Below, in pieces: positions 5,589-6,351 of a stretch of DNA of 6,351 nt (positions are counted from its first letter, which is position 1; each line of letters opens with the position of its first letter). The position numbers and the translations under genes were made by a program. Under the pieces are notes generated by a model. It did no database searches. It was not told the origin of the DNA and was given only the letters and a program-made list of their open reading frames with translations. The stretch covers positions 1-6,351 of the forward strand of contig JAZSQT010000173.1 in NCBI GenBank assembly GCA_045538075.1, in the 5' to 3' direction. Origin of the DNA: JAZSQT01 sp045538075 (GTDB lineage Bacteria > Chrysiogenota > Deferribacteres > Deferribacterales > Mucispirillaceae).

Positions 5589-6351
5589 CTATTTATAATA
5601 GTAATAAGCATTATAACTTGCAGATACATTTTTTAAATATATTTTTGTTTCATTATACGGCAATTTATTTATTAAGATATTAAATACTTCTTTTGGTGTT
5701 TTTTGATTGATTAATTTTATAGCTTCATTAATATTTCGTGAACTAATAAATGCTTTTGCAACATTACTAGGGCCAGTATTATACGCAGATATTGTGCAAT
5801 ATAATCTATTTTCATCATTTTTAACATTCTTAAAATACTTATAATAAAGTAAAGATAAATATGTTGAACCTAATTTAATATTATTATCTGGGTTATATAA
5901 ATATGATGGGCTTAAAATAACTTTTTTTCCGTAATAAACTGCTGCTGCTTCTGCACCTCCTGATTTTGGAACTAACTGCATTAAACCATATGCAGGAATA
6001 TGAGAAGTAGCACGAGGATTAAAAGCACTTTCATTATGAATAACTGCATACACTAATGCTTCAGGTATTTTTCTATCTATTGAATATTTTTTTACTATAT
6101 CCTTAAAATTAACTGCCTTTTTATGAATTTTTCCCACATCAATATTTGCTGTAAGTATTGCTTTATTATCACTAACGTAATCAATATTAATTTTAGATAT
6201 TAATGTTAATGCTGTATCCCCATTAGATAATGTTTCTCTTTTAATTAACCCATTTTTTATAATATTAGAAACTTCTTTTTCTACTTCATCATTAGAATAT
6301 TTAAGTTTATCAAAGAATAAATTATATACAATATCATCATCTTTTTTATCT
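5589..6351 (-). CDS. MltC-like membrane-bound lytic murein transglycosylase, C-terminal part
   Basis: Periplasmic enzyme that cleaves the glycan strands of peptidoglycan to 1,6-anhydromuramoyl products; MltC relatives are outer-membrane lipoproteins. The reading frame stays open to the window edge, so only the last 253 complete codons are seen and the signal/lipobox region is missing. Visible residues 1-71 are a Lys/Asp/Asn-rich stretch that probably belongs to the MltC-type N-terminal domain (DUF3393). From about residue 83 the SLT (GH23) domain follows. IHNESAFNP holds the catalytic Glu (codon 6030-6032), then come AYGLMQLVP, a PSYLYNPDNNIKLGSTYLSLL block and the substrate-binding ISAYNTGPSNVAKAF. 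The C-terminal KTPKEVFNILINKLPYNETKIYLKNVSASY is typical of MltC rather than Slt70. A GTG at 6135-6137 is internal, not the start. Confidence 0.9.
   Translation of the reverse strand, partial: DKKDDDIVYNLFFDKLKYSNDEVEKEVSNIIKNGLIKRETLSNGDTALTLISKINIDYVSDNKAILTANIDVGKIHKKAVNFKDIVKKYSIDRKIPEALVYAVIHNESAFNPRATSHIPAYGLMQLVPKSGGAEAAAVYYGKKVILSPSYLYNPDNNIKLGSTYLSLLYYKYFKNVKNDENRLYCTISAYNTGPSNVAKAFISSRNINEAIKLINQKTPKEVFNILINKLPYNETKIYLKNVSASYNAYYYYK

Noticed and set aside
6135..6137. GTG as start of the transglycosylase
   Set aside because: The frame continues open upstream to the window edge with plausible MltC-like sequence, and a start here would leave the enzyme without any export signal.

Overview
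The window comes from a strongly AT-rich genome, and every supportable gene lies on the minus strand. The organism looks like a diderm (Gram-negative-type) bacterium. One protein has a Sec signal peptide without a lipobox, as expected for a free periplasmic binding protein, and another resembles the outer-membrane transglycosylase MltC. A ferritin-loaded encapsulin and an FmdE-family protein point to an anaerobe or microaerophile. Mucispirillum-like Deferribacteres, Brachyspira or low-GC Campylobacterota would fit, but the sequence alone does not settle the taxon.

Reading in the direction of transcription (right to left), the layout is as follows. (1) 6351-5589: the C-terminal part of an MltC-like lytic transglycosylase, whose 5' end lies beyond the window. 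(2) 5577-5161: a YjbQ/UPF0047 protein whose Shine-Dalgarno (SD) sequence overlaps the transglycosylase stop codon. (3) 5160-5057: a promoter region with a 15-base 7-1-7 palindrome directly after the -10 box, shaped like a Fur/PerR-family operator. (4) 5056-3861: a two-gene iron-storage operon, made of an encapsulated ferritin with a C-terminal cargo-loading peptide followed by its family 1 encapsulin shell, closed by a strong intrinsic terminator at 3825-3854. (5) 3735-3682: a near-consensus sigma-70 promoter (TTGACT-N17-GATAAT) with a perfect 8-bp inverted repeat over the start-site region. (6) 3670-209: a tightly packed four-gene operon of FmdE-family protein, periplasmic binding protein, FecCD-type permease and ABC ATPase, a metal-chelate uptake system of unknown substrate. 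(7) 208-1: a short AT-rich tail with a second, GC-rich hairpin terminator that looks bidirectional.

The encapsulin pair should oxidise Fe(II) and store it as mineral inside a protein shell. The downstream operon should import an iron, corrinoid or other metal complex across the inner membrane, with FmdE possibly handling the metal or cofactor in the cytoplasm. The two units have separate promoters with different palindromic operators. They are therefore probably controlled by different regulators, although both concern metal supply. The most interesting points are the two operator-like palindromes, the FmdE-led transporter of unknown substrate, and the active-site variation in the encapsulated ferritin.
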